DNA of 46,917 nucleotides from Phoronis australis (lineage: Eukaryota; Phoronida; Phoronidae): assembly GCA_002633005.1 (NCBI GenBank), contig NMRA01000365.1:259505-306421 (forward strand). The letters are read 5' to 3'. Made by a program: the position numbers and the translations under genes. Shown here piece after piece: positions 1 to 13,300 of the stretch (its first letter is position 1; each line of letters opens with the position of its first letter). The notes below the pieces were generated by a model that had not been told where the DNA came from, ran no database searches, and was given only the letters and a program-made list of their open reading frames with translations.

Positions 1-867
1 GTGGTGCAAACTACATCAAATCCATCCGTAAACGGGATGATAGTGTCATCTGACTAATAGATGCCTATACGCCAAATTTTATGACAATACGTTGCGGACC
101 TTTGAGTATACAGAGGTAAACGTAAAAAATTGAAATTGCCACTAGGGGGCACACCGGCAGTCAGATGCATACAGAAGTTATCGTCATCCACTGTCAACAT
201 CATATAAACATGCTAAATTTAATAAAGATCCTGCAAACGTTTTAGGAGATACAACCATGGGCGCAAAAAAACAAAACTGCCACTAGGAGGTGCCACAATT
301 GTCGAAGTCGTCGGAAAATCATCGTCAGCCATCCTCTTCATAGTAAGAACATACACGCTAATTTTCACAATCATCCTTAGAGCGGTTCGGTTGATAGAGT
401 GGTGGATGTTAAAAACACACTCAAAAAAGGCAAAAATGGCCGCTAGGTGTTGCAAACTTCATTGAATCCATCCAAAATCTCACTAATAGATGCCTATACG
501 CCAAATTTTATGAAAATACATTGAGGATCTTTGAAGATATAGAGGTAAGCGTAAAAAACAAAAATTGCCACTAGGGGGGCACATTGATGGGCGCATCCAT
601 CAGAAAGTTTGCTCATGGCGTCTTATCCATGAAAGAAACACATGTGCAAAATTTCATGGANATCTACTCTTGCCGTACGTGGGCGTCCAAACCGGCGGTG
701 TTCCGTCCGCACTGGGCGTCCTGAGGCTGTTCTGGGCGTCCTTGCCAGGGCGTCCAAATTTGAGCTAGGGCGTCCATTTGGACGCCCAGGACGTACGCTA
801 GATGAAGGCCTGCGATGGACTGACGACGGACGGAGATGACGGCATATTTAAATGTGGGAGCATAAAA
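1..867 (+). mobile_element. Modular Helentron-like repeat, copy 1 (left part outside window)
   Basis: This is the 3' part (plus orientation) of the modular repeat. Modules carry TGCCACTAGGGGGCAC (perfect CTCF core at 139-152), CTGCCACTAGGAGGTGCC and TTCATGAAAATC-like strings. It ends in GATGACGGCATA and then GTGGGAGCATAAAA, a one-base variant of the family terminus. About 120 bp near 676-797 is foreign to the family. Confidence 0.8.
676..799. repeat. GGGCGTCC cluster with hairpin arms
   Basis: GGGCGTCC occurs five times directly (681, 714, 734, 748, 768) and once inverted (780-787). GGGCGTCCATTTGGACGCCC (768-787) is a 9-bp-stem palindrome. Outer arms near 676-690 and 777-797 also pair. Other family copies have ordinary sequence here. 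Confidence 0.75.
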
Positions 868-1076
868 ATTACCCCATAACTGAATCAATTTTCAAGGAAA
901 CCACAGACCAGAACCACTTATGCTTTTTTCATTCACCTTTTAGTTATAATAAAGTAATTAAATATGGCCAACTAGAATTACCATCATGCCTTACAAATGG
1001 TGTGACCTGTAAGTATCAGTCAACCTTTATTGTAGTCTACCCTGTGTCCATTATCCTAAAACAACCACTCACTCAC

Positions 1077-1362
1077 CAGATGGCGTGACCTCCATCAGGT
1101 GTCGGTCAACCTTGACCTGATCACCATCCACTTCGTCCTCCTCCTCTCCCTCATCATCCACGTCCATATTATCTTCGTCATCACTCTCGCTCTCATCATC
1201 ACTCGCTGCAGCCGCCTCAACAATCTGACCCAGTTGTATCATCTTCTTTGATTTGTTGTTGGCTTGCTTGGCTTCTTCCATTTGCTGTTGTTTGCGTAGC
1301 TCTTCATCAGTTGGAGGTCGATAAAAATGATTGAGGAGCAACTTCACAGCATGCACATTATT
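1077..1362 (-). CDS. Exon w31: end of ankyrin block and acidic linker
   Basis: The exon completes the last repeat (NNVHAVKLLLNHFYRPPTDE). It then encodes a Gln/Lys-rich helix-like stretch (LRKQQQMEEAKQANNKSKKM), IQLGQIVEAAAASDDESESD and an Asp/Glu-rich run to 1118. It ends VTPS plus one base at donor gtgagt. Low-complexity acidic linkers often separate an ankyrin block from a following domain; a further exon must lie left of the window. Confidence 0.92.
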
Positions 1363-4300
1363 CTGGAAAGTCAAGAAAGGACTATCACCACTGAACAAGG
1401 AGTGGGACCACAGAGGCAATGATTGCAAACAAGTGAAAACATAGAGATTTTGAATATAAACCAATCAAATCACATAGGCTTTGATAACAAACCAATCAAA
1501 TCCCAGGGGCTATGAATACAAACCAATCAAATCACAGTGGCTGTGATTACAAACCAATTAAATCCCAGGGCTGTGACTACAAATCAATCAAATCCCAGAA
1601 GCTGGGAATACAAGCCAATCAAATCATAAAGGGGGGCTCCGGCTACAAACCAATCAAATTTCAGAGGCTGTGACTACAAGCCAATCAAATCATAAAACAG
1701 AGGCTGTAACTACAAACCAATCAAATTTCAGAGGCTGTAACTCTAAACCAATCAAATCATAAAGAGAGGCTGTGACTACAAACCTTTGAAATGATAAACA
1801 GAGGCTGTAACTACAAACCAATCAAATCCCAGAAGCTGTGACTACAAAGCCAGTGAAATCATTAACAGAGGCTGTGCCTACAAATTACAGCAAAATGACT
1901 GGGGCTACGACTACAAATCAATCAATGAAATCATATAACTTTTAAAGTACAAATTACCTGCCTAGTAAATACTTTGACCTGTTTTTTTTTCAGATGCTTG
2001 GTGTCCCACTAACAGTATTTGACCTCAAACACATTGTCAATATTAACCTAAACCAGTCAGAGAGCTTCATCCAACTGCAGCATGTCCACAGTAAAATTAT
2101 TTGACCACTAGAAGGGTATTCTTAATTACTTACTGGAAACAAGATATTCATAAATGATATTATTCGAAGGAGCTGGCCAATGAAAAAATGGCTAATGTGG
2201 AGATTCAACAGAGGATATACTTGAGCAAGATGATGGGAAAACGCAATCAGTGAGATCAGATACTTTGTGACGGTACAGCTAATCAGTGATCAGATACTTT
2301 GTGACAGTACAGCTAATCAGATACAATTTAAAACATACCAAACCAGATGATACTCATTCTGCTTGTACAGCCAATTAGTACACAATAGATAACCACTGTG
2401 CATTAGCAACACTCACGGCTTCCTCTCCCACTATCTGGTTTACTTACCAACTTGATAGCGTACATCAATGGAGTCATGCCTGATTCATCAGCGAAATCTG
2501 CGCTCGCTCCAATTGACAACATGGAGGCTAAATATCGAGTCATCTCTCCATCTCTCTGATGCAAGAGTTTGATTAGTGGCGAGGTTGATGTGTCGTAAGT
2601 CCTGTGATAGCGGGATAGACGAGGTAATACCGTGGCGCCATCAGGAGGTTGGTCGAAGTGGGCGGGGTCGAGGTCAGGGTAGTCACACAACAGGTTAAGG
2701 GTCAGACCCTCCTTCACTAGAGACTCAGCTATGCTCAAGGCACTGGGTGGAAACAAAAAAGAATAAAGACAAATTAATTATACCACTCAAATGGTCTAAA
2801 CATTTATTTATAAATTACACATTGGGAAACAACCTTGTACAAACCAAAATAAATTACAACCACTTTAGTTAGGTTAAAACATAAGCAAGATGATTTTTAA
2901 AGGAACTTTCAATACAAATTGTTAGTGTTGGTTACTCTTACCAATAGAGGGCACTGCAGCTCCTAACACCAGATGAACACACANGGACAAGACAACTAGT
3001 TCTTGTCTGTCAATCATCTAAGTTCTTAACAGGTCCTCCTGGAGGCAATTTGTTTGCAAATGTTGGATTTTATATTTTAACCTATTAAAAATAATTAAAA
3101 AATTATGGGTCATGGGTTGGAGAAATAAATGAAAATTATGGGCGGTGGGTACGAAATAAAAGTGCCTTCCCCCCCTCCCATACAGATTTTGCTGGAACAG
3201 CCCTAACACAAAACGAGCACAAATTGTTTTGGAAAATGAGGCAAATTGGGCGTTACTTTTATTAATGGAAAACAAGCACTTCTTTAAATAATCCAGACAG
3301 TAACATTGTTAAACAACATAGAACACAATCCTGGAAGATACGAATTGAAGTAACATTGTAAAACAAGATAGAACAAAATCCTGGAGGAAAGGCATTGTAG
3401 TGGAATTTAGAGGCGAGACCATGTTATCATTTGCACAGCCCGATTATGTTAATCAGACTAGAGAGGCGAGACCATGTTATCATTTGCACTGCCTGATTAT
3501 GTTAACCAGACTTAGGTTTACAACCTATTTACACTAAATATTGTAAGCAAGGCAAATTCTTGGAGTTTCTAATGTTAACAAATCTCACTCTTTATAACAT
3601 GTTGGATCCAAATGCCAGAATACAGCAGCCAGGGCATTTCTTCCGTATTTGTCTTTCTCATTAAGGGTCTTGATACTGACACGCTCTACAAGAGATAAAA
3701 GCATTATGATAATGCCAGAATGAGCATGGAACAGTTACATTAAGAACACATATTAATTAACCTTTGTGTAGTTAGAATTATAATGAGAGTTGCATCACCA
3801 GGTCAAAAGTGACTAACTTTAAAGTAAGATAAAATATTGAAGAAATCAACGGAGCTGTGCATTAGACAAACATATCCTCTATGAGCTCCAGTATGTATAA
3901 CAATAGAAAACAAGAGTGTTAATTTGCCTCATTTCAAGACTTGACTTTTTTGACCTATCACAATTATTGTAGATCAGAATAATAGACACTTGCCACTGCG
4001 TAAAATGGGACCTCCCAAGGTGAAAGTCACTTGACAATGTGAAGCAGGACATGCAAATTAAATGTTTAATACAAAATGTATTATAATTTAAAACAAAATA
4101 TTTTTTTAAATCTCTAGTGTCAGACTTGAGGTCAAAATATCTTATGACTCGCCTAATAAAAAGTTGACCAGAGCTGCGTTATGATGAAGACATGCATAGA
4201 TGAGTGGAGTGCAGCCACAGCTGTCACTGGCGTCTACAGGAACGTTGTATCTGACCAGCTGACCAGCAACCTAGAAACAAACATGTAATGATCAGTCAAC

Positions 4301-7300
4301 AACATGCAAGTAATCAGCGAAAGAAGTCTGAAGATTAATATAATGATCAGTCAATAATATGCAAGTTATGGTGAAATATCAATTTCAAAAGGATTTCATT
4401 AATATCTTTTTATACTTCATAGAAAGCACAACTACGATAGTGGTCTGTCCTATTTTATCCTCCAACTTCAGAGGGCAGCACACATAAAGATCAACAATTT
4501 ATTTATTTATTTATGAATTTAACATTCACAATGAGGGTAGCCCCATCAGTTCACACTGCTTTCCATGGGGGCCGTCAGTAAAAACAGACAGTAAGACACT
4601 AACAGAAATACAAAATGAAAGACAATATTTTAATAATAAGCAAAGAATAAGAAATTAACATGAAAAGACTCATGAAACAAAATAACTAAAATATGAAGAT
4701 GAAGAAAGTAAGACAAGATAATCACCTAAAACATAAATATAAATAATTAAAAACAGACAATAAATAATTAATAAAAGTAAGACATCATATAAATATACAT
4801 GCATGTATAAACATGCACTCTTACACACACATACACCAACATACATACCTACATAAAATTAGGAACACACATATACATGCATATATACATACATACATAA
4901 ATACAAACATACACATGAATACACATCTACATACACATATGTACACATGACTAAAAATAGTCTGATATGGGGATACTGAATGTAAAATTGCTAAACAGAA
5001 CACATCTACATGAAGTAAAATCTATTTCTTATAATTCCTTTAAAAGGGAACTGTATTTTATTCTAAATAAATTCTGGATAGTTTTCCATGAATTGTTGAT
5101 TAATTTCACAAATAACTAAGCTTATATTCTCTAACGAAGCTAAAAAAAATTACCGGCTTGGAGCCCTGCTTAGTCTAGTGACGTATTTGGCGGAGGCAGT
5201 CACTGTCCTGTGTTAGCGTGCAATCAAGTAGCGTTTTTTATATTGTCGGAATAAGAAATTTTAGTGTGAAATGTCGGGTCACCAGGGATACCTGTTTGAG
5301 CCGAGGCAACACAAAGTGATACTCAGTCATCGTCGGACGAAAATTTGCCGGTTTAACCAGCCCGTATCAACAATTTACACTGGTGTGACTGTGCCGTGGG
5401 CAATATGGACTCTAGCCAGCCAGTCAGCGCTGTTAACTTGAAGGGTTGTTAAGTTACCGACTATAGCTGTATGAAGACTATCGTACCACTGTGTGTTGAG
5501 CTTCTTTAACCCCGAAATTTCAGACAGCCGTTGACTACCCGGGTATACATGTAGTTGACTTATGCTCGTCACCTCCTCGTAAAACTTAGGCTACATCAAC
5601 ATATAAAGCTAACGGACCGGCGGGGGCGCATGCAAAATCTGGTATACACCGACACTCGCATTGTTCGTTGCAGCCGTTTAAGTGGAAAACAATCAAATAA
5701 ACGTCATTTGGTAGCATAATTTGCCGCTTTTTTAACAAAGAAGTGTGTCATCCGTTCAAAAACAGCACGCTCGTATCACGGTGCACACGCCATTTCCTAA
5801 AAATTTGAGATGTCTTTTGGGACATGATGACAGCTTCACAGCACCAAGGTTGTTCTAAAATTCGGTTTGTTGGTATAAAAATACTAAAAACTTCTAACAA
5901 AATGAAACAAGTTCATATAATTTGTTATAACATGTACGCAACCTAGGTACCGTCAGCGACAAACACTTGATAAAAGAATCAGGGGGAAAAGAAACTGGTA
6001 AAGGTCAGGTGACGTAATCGCAAAAAGCCGACTCAAGAGAATACATTACAATTTAAGCAGCAGGCGATGAACGATCGCTAACTTTTCCAACACCGGTAAA
6101 TACAGAAGTAAGTTTACTCTAGGAACCTGGTTCCTATGTTTACTCAAGGATGAGATTAGTCTTAATGACATTAAGTCATACTTTATTTGTCCATTTTTTA
6201 CCCATATCGGCTTTTGAAAACCTGTAGGCCTATATTTAGTATATAGCTTTGGGCCAAGGCTTGGGTAACCCGATGATGGTATGCAATGACCATCCCTTTA
6301 GAAGACACCTTTTTTGAAGACTTTGAGCAAGCAGGTGCCATACAAAAATGCATAGCGAACCTTTTACGGCACTGTGACAAACAATAAAAATAAGGACGAT
6401 TGATACAATGATAAATTACAATGTAAACTGTTCAAAATATGACATAAGCAATGAATGTGTAAAGCAGCCTATACCCCGCCATTCACGTCACTGACACATC
6501 AGCCAATCAGCGATCGCTTTCAGAATTCAGTGTTTTAACCATGAATACGAATCGGCTGTTGTTTGGAACGCAAGTCAGGCAAATATGAGTTTTATTTGTG
6601 TGTTAGAACCGATTAACTGCAACATTATTTTAACTACAGTTCCCTTTTAAAGGTTTTAAAGGAGATGTAGATTTAACATCTGTAGGGAGAGTGTTCCATA
6701 AATAGGGCCCGCTGTAGGAAAATGATTTTTTTCCCAGTTTCGTCTCTGGGTTTAGGAAGACTGAAATTTGATGATGAGGACCTAGTATTCTTGACCATTG
6801 AATAAAATATGCTACCAGCGGTTCTTATTTTGCAGTCAAGAATTTTCAATAATGACCAACAATACTGACCATCAATATTGACCATCAATATTGACCTTTC
6901 ATACCTTCATATTGACCTTCCATATCTTCATAATGCCCATAGATAAAATTTTTGTTTCCATTTGTTTTGAGAGCATTTTTGTGAATCAATGGAGATCTCT
7001 TTATGATTCCATGTACATAACGTCCTGAATGTAAGTCACCACCTTACCACTGAGCATGTTACCAAACTAAAAAATTCTTTTAAGCCCTTTATGTCACCTG
7101 GATTCTAACATCATGTTTGATTTTAATAGTCGTAACATATAAACCTTCTGTGAATGCAAACCTCTAACAAAGTAATGTAATTCGCCCCATTACGCATATT
7201 ACACAAAAGGTGTGTTTGCAAAGGCTAAAATGTTATGCGACATTCACTACAAATCATTTGTGCAGACTTTAGCAAGTACGCACTAGACAGTCCTTAAACA

Positions 7301-10300
7301 CGCCTTGCAATCACAATATCACCACATGACCTTTACAGAATGTTTTGCATTAAAATGACCATTGAATGATTGTAAAACATGGCATCTTCCCAAATACAAT
7401 GGATTGTTCTTTTGTCCATTCCAAGTACCTCCTGGAAGTTTTTACCAAAATCTTTTTACAACATTCTGACTAAAACACTGGAAGTTGACACACTGAATGA
7501 CAGATCGAATGCCTAAACATGACTTTCCACGAGTTACTAAGCTAATGTAATCAGTTACAAAACAATAATTGACTTTCAACTCCACCTTAGTCATTTTCTC
7601 ATTTCTGAGATCTGAAAACCTACATAATGACGTCAAGTCAATTATTGTCTACCAGTCCTACCTAAATCCTTAAATTTGTCACAGTTAACTTAACATATCC
7701 AACAACAAAGACAAACCTTTAAGACAAGTGCTGCCATGCTGACTGAGGCAGATAATGCCAGAATATGGAACAGGTTTTGTCCTTTGCTGTTGGTTTGAGT
7801 CAACAAGCCTATATCTGGCACCTTCTTCAGCAGGGTCAACACCAGGTTGAACTTGGACGTTCTCATGGCCGCCTGGAAAACATCATGAAATGTGAAGCTC
7901 AAACAACAACAGGGCAAAATCAGGCACCTTCTTTAGAAAGATCAATGAGATAGTACTTTTTGTTCATTGTTGCCTAAAAAACAATGTTGAACATGAATTT
8001 AAATTCAATTACAAATTACTGTTGAAATTACTATTACTATTAAAATTATATTTGTCATTCTGTTCATATTTTACAAAGCCAATTGCTTCAACATATCCCG
8101 CATAGAATATCACAAAATCAAAGGGGACAAACGATATAATGACATGTGACAAGACTTCGACAGCAATATTGAAATGGTTTCCGCAAATATGGCCGAAAAC
8201 CGAAACCTACCTCGACAACTTCTGTGTAAGGTAGACAGAACTGATTGAGCTTATCAAGCATAATGTAGAGGATCCCCTGCCATTCGTGGTATATAATGGA
8301 CTGCACTAGCGGGAAGGACCTGGTCTTCTTTCTGCATTCCGCGTCCATCGTCTTGAGAACAGACCACCTCCAGGCTGGCTTCTCACTCTTCTCCTTCTTT
8401 TCATCTTCATATGGAACGTCATACACCGTTACATTAATGTTTGCGTCTTTCTCCATGAGAATTAGAACACAGCTGAAAAAAAATCAAATCTTACGGTGAT
8501 TACTTGCCTCTTCTTTTGCTTATTCAGATAACAATATTTTCAAATTTCTACCAGATCAAAATACAGAAAAAATGATTCAAATACTGGAATTTGCTTACTC
8601 GAGTTGGTAACAATGCGTCCGTCTCTCACGGACTTCAGCTTGGCTAGTGGTGTTATTATCATTCTGGCCAATAGGTGGCGTTTTAACCAGACAATGCAGC
8701 CTCGAGGTCAGGACACTATCCTATAATTGTGACATATGGAACCTTAATCCACCTTGTTTATTCAGAGAGGGGCTCTTGATGCGTTCGAGGAGAGCTTCTT
8801 TGACACCCCTTCTAAATGAATCTTCCTCACAGCCTAGGATAGTGACATCATCACTATTAAAATCATGTCCAATGGTGCAACGACGGATAGAAATAGCCGA
8901 GTCATATGTTTCCCCGTAACTATGGCGACGATGTTGTGGCATATGCATTTTTAAGGACTGTTTCGTTTCACATAGAGGTGTGTATGTCACAACATTGGAA
9001 CTGTTTGTGCACGTATATATGCTGATTCACATGATGCTTCAACACCATTAGTTAAGTTTGTGAACGCATCTAAAGCTTTAAGTAGAGGTACTGGTAGATT
9101 GGAGTCTAGTCCTTGGTCAACGTCAACAAATGTACGTCACTGACGTTTCTTCAAGTAAACCCATTGTCACCATACGTCGCATAATTTACCAACGTGCAAT
9201 TCACGATCCAGTTCACTACAAATGGGTGCAACGATGCTTGGCACCTTTACAACGACGCCATTGCGATAGGTGTACACCTATCCACTGTACAGTTTGGGGG
9301 GGCAGCCTCTACAATCCAAATTTATGTTTTGCCATGCGTACAGCACAATTTTAAAATCATTACAACTTCAATGTCAAAGTGCCAATTCATCACTCCGAGA
9401 CTTTACGTCAACAAAAACATGTGTAAAGACATAACTAAAATCCCATAGGTGTCAGTTGCTACCCAGAAAGACCCTGACTTCAAAAATGAATTACAAGTCA
9501 TGTGAAAGTTATGTTAGTAATTTATATATATAAAATAATATGAAAACATAAACTTTTTAAGAACAAAAGGGAGTGAATGCTTTAACTCTCCAAATACACT
9601 AAAAATGACATCCCATATTTAAAAATAATCTACGCAAAGACATGGCATCTTTCTAATAACCAACAATTATAAATAAAATGACCTTAATCAGTTCAAACCA
9701 TGCGCTTCGAATTCCTAAGTTTCTTACATTTTTTCAGAAGATTTTTCAAATATATCACCCAGACTGTTCACATGGTGGATTACATCCTATATGTATGTAC
9801 TTGCCCGTTAGGTTGCAAGTTTTCTCTTGTAAAAGAAACCGTAACAGTTTTAAAAGTAACGATTTATTTCTTGAAAAGAGGTAGCAAAGATGAAAACAAC
9901 GGCAACTCAGTAGTGAACTTGTAAGATCTCCTGGAAATAGTTAAAAAACAACAATATTTGATATTTTAATTTCCTAGGAATAGGCGCTTGAGTTGCAGAC
10001 GATATAGTATTTAGCAATTGAAAACTGAGACATAAGTGTCTTATAATTAACAATTTTGTTCCAGATTTTACGTTTAGGGCCTGGTTGCATGTCGAGTGTT
10101 AGTTACACTGTTGCAACTGTATTACTTTTAACTATATTCGGAAAGTTTGATGATCGAACTGGCTGAAGACGTCGAGTCGACATTGACCTACCTTCTGAAC
10201 TTTCCATGTCAGAGGTCGCTGTTGAAGTAGTGCAAGAGGTGAATACGGAAAACTTTATTTCAAGGCCATATTTCCCTCGACAGATTCAACACGCGTGGGA

Positions 10301-13300
10301 TAAAATGTATTATTTCAATTTTGTTTGTTGCTCCGTCTAACCCACTTGTGATATATTTTTGTTACGTTTTAACTCCAGCTTAAGCAGATGATATTTTCTT
10401 TGTCACTTCTTCAATTCTTAACCAAATTTTTTGGTAATGTGATATAACTCTTATTTACATGCAAAGAGCTTGACCTTGACCTTTGAGAACTCCTCCTCCA
10501 GTTCACTTATTCTTGACCTCATATTTTCAATAATTTTGTTAATTTTCTTAACAATATTCTACAGACTGCTATAATTGCCATCTAGTAAACACTAGCTGTG
10601 GTCGTAAATCAAGACTGCAGCTACTCTGCTATCCCGTTTCACTTTCCTGGTCCCAGATGCAGAATCAAAGGGGAGAATGCTCAGGTCTGCTGAGTTTTGG
10701 TCAAGCAAAAACATCTTTTTTCACAATCCTCCATCAAAAGTGGAGTGCTTGTTGTTATTTCTTCAAGGGGAACTATTGCAAGATGAGCGCTGCCTACTTC
10801 ATGCCCCGACGTACTTACAGTGAATTCACTAAACCCACCCTTTGCTTTCAGTTATTCCAATGTTTATGATCCATGTTTACGAAGTTCTTGATCCCAGGGA
10901 ATTCGTTAGCGTAGTTAAAGATTTTTTATCTCGCTGTTATGAAAGGAGCTAGGCACACAACATGTATAACCTTCCTGTGACTGCTTCTTCCGTACGCTTG
11001 CTGACATATTCGTTTACTGAATGATACCTCTATACCCACAATGCAACATTCTGACCCGTTTCCAATATGGCGCAGTTGCAGCTCTGGTATTGAATCGGAC
11101 CATTTCATTTCTGGGCCAAGAGAGTTCCATATTGCAATAGCAGCATAAATAAAAAACCTCTTGCCAGTCTCGGTTTGAATTCTTTGAAAAGAAACATTAT
11201 CAGCAAAGGGAGAACGTGTAGAGTATAATACAAGCTTGACTGCTACTGAATTTGCGGCTGAGATATGCTGGACACATCTGTACATGCAACAGGCAGAGAG
11301 ATATTTATATTTTGTTTTACTTTCAAAAAGCCAAGCTTGGAGTACAAGTCGTCGACCCAGGTGTCCCTAGTTCTAGTACCCAGGATAGCCCTGGCGGCTC
11401 TACTTTGAATTACTTGAACTTTGCTGACAAGTGTGTCCTGGTCTGTCCGAAACCGGTAAACAATAATCAATATGAGGTTAAATAATACAATGGTAAATTG
11501 TCTTAAGAGTGCTGACATTAAAAAAATTTACCTAGACGTTTAAGTATGCTGATTTTCTTAGATAATTTCTTTGTGATGTGATGTGATCTATGTGCATAAT
11601 AATTTCTGGTGGGATCCCAACAGCATAGACTTGGTTTTACTGACGTTAGAGTGAGTTTATTTTAAATCAGCCAGTCATGGATAAGGGCTAGCCCATGGTT
11701 GAGAGAAGTTTCAAGTTCTTTTACTGATCCAGTTGTGGACATAATTGCAGTGTCATCAGCATATAAAATGGGTACCCTGTTGTGGACAGAAGCGATGAGT
11801 AGTTAGAAAGAATACCACGATCGTATTTGGTGGCCTCTTTGCAGTCGTATAAGTTGTTTTTAAACCAAAGGAGTTTGTTATCGTCAACTGCATAGGACTC
11901 TAGTTTCTTTAGTAGGACACCATGGTCCACAGTGTCAAAGGCTTTCTTAAGGTCAACAAAAACAGCACCTGTAAGTCTCCCCTAATTCATATTGTTAAAG
12001 ATAAACTCAGTAGCGTAAATATTTGTAGTCAGGGTAGAATGCAGAGGGCGGAAACCAGACTGTGGAGTTGATAGAAGGGATTTTTCCTCCAGGAACTGGT
12101 GAAGCTGTTGGACACACCTTTTAAGAATTTTGGACACTGCAGGGAGGACTGATATTGGTCTATAATTCTTGTAACTGGAGTTTTCATCGTCTTTAAAAAC
12201 AGGAGTAGCGACCGCCATCTTCCATTCATTAGGAATTGTGGCTGTTGCAAAGTTAAGTTCATGATATTAGTAATGGGCTTGGCTATTTGCTGAGACCCAG
12301 TTTTAATAGTTTGGCATCAATGCTATTGATGCCACTGGCACTACTAGAGTTCAGAGTTTTTATTTGTTCTCAGATGTAGTCAGCTTGAATGTCCTGAAAC
12401 TTAAATGATATTCCCTCCTGTACCTTGGGCGGGAGTTCTATAGTTGACATACTGAAGTTTTTGGCCAATGCCACTAAATAGTCACTAAATAAACCAATTA
12501 GTACTTTGTTTGCGACAGACTTGGACTTGGACTTGTTAGGTAAAATTGATCAATAGAAACCTGTTTGGCAAATTTCATGAAAATACAATATGAACTCCGA
12601 AGATACATAAGTAAGCGTAAAAACATTTTGTCACTGGATGGCAGTCACTGTGCTATTCAGATCAGTTCAAAACTCCTTCCCGTTTGTTGTCAGCTCCATA
12701 GAAACACAACTTTCAAACTTCACAAACCTCCCTCAAAGGGTTAAGGAGATTCGGCCACAAAATCATCACTAGGGGGTACAGAGTAGTCAGACCCGTCCAA
12801 AAGTCAATGTTAGTCTTGGCATTCTCACAAGGAACAACATTGAGTAGTTTGACAGATAGAGAAGCGGATGCCAGAAAACGGAAAAATAACAAAATAGAAG
12901 GACATCATGATCTATTTTCCAAATTTCCTGAAAATCCATCAAGGAAATCTGAAGATACAGAGCCAAAAGTAAAAAAAATAAAATTGCCATTATGAAGCAC
13001 AGTGGTTGCAGGATCAGTCCAAAATTTGCAGTCACCTGTCATCAGCTTCATAGCAACACACCTAACAAATTTCAATAAGATCCTGCATGGGGTTAAGGAA
13101 GTACAGCAGCAGATGTCAAATGCCCAGACAGAGATGACGACAATATGCAAAAATATGTGGGAGCAGAAAACAACAGCAGCAAGAACACACCTCATCTGAT
13201 TATTCAATGCAGCCACCGCCAAAGGGGTATTACCATCATTGTCCACAGCTTGAAGACTTGCACCTTTCTGTGAACAGAAATAGCCAAATGAAATGACCAT

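Larger units (their letters stand above)
4497..6890 (-). mobile_element. LINE (CR1/L2/Rex-like) 3' end, split by a DNA transposon
   Basis: On the minus strand, 6890-6651 encodes the end of a LINE polyprotein: NTRSSSSNFSLPKPRDETGK and a decayed WNxLP-type region. After the insertion the frame resumes and stops near 5030. The tail contains GGGGCTACCCTCATTGTGAA and ends in (AAAT)n at 4497-4515, a common LINE 3' end. The AT-rich stretch 4600-4970 includes a CA/TA microsatellite. Confidence 0.75.

Noticed and set aside
7765-7953. Plus-strand frame over exon w27
   Set aside because: It is the antisense shadow of a well-supported minus-strand exon.
8721-8990. 89-codon minus frame as an extra exon between w25 and w26
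   Set aside because: w25 and w26 already join in phase with a continuous ankyrin pattern, and the frame has no ankyrin core.
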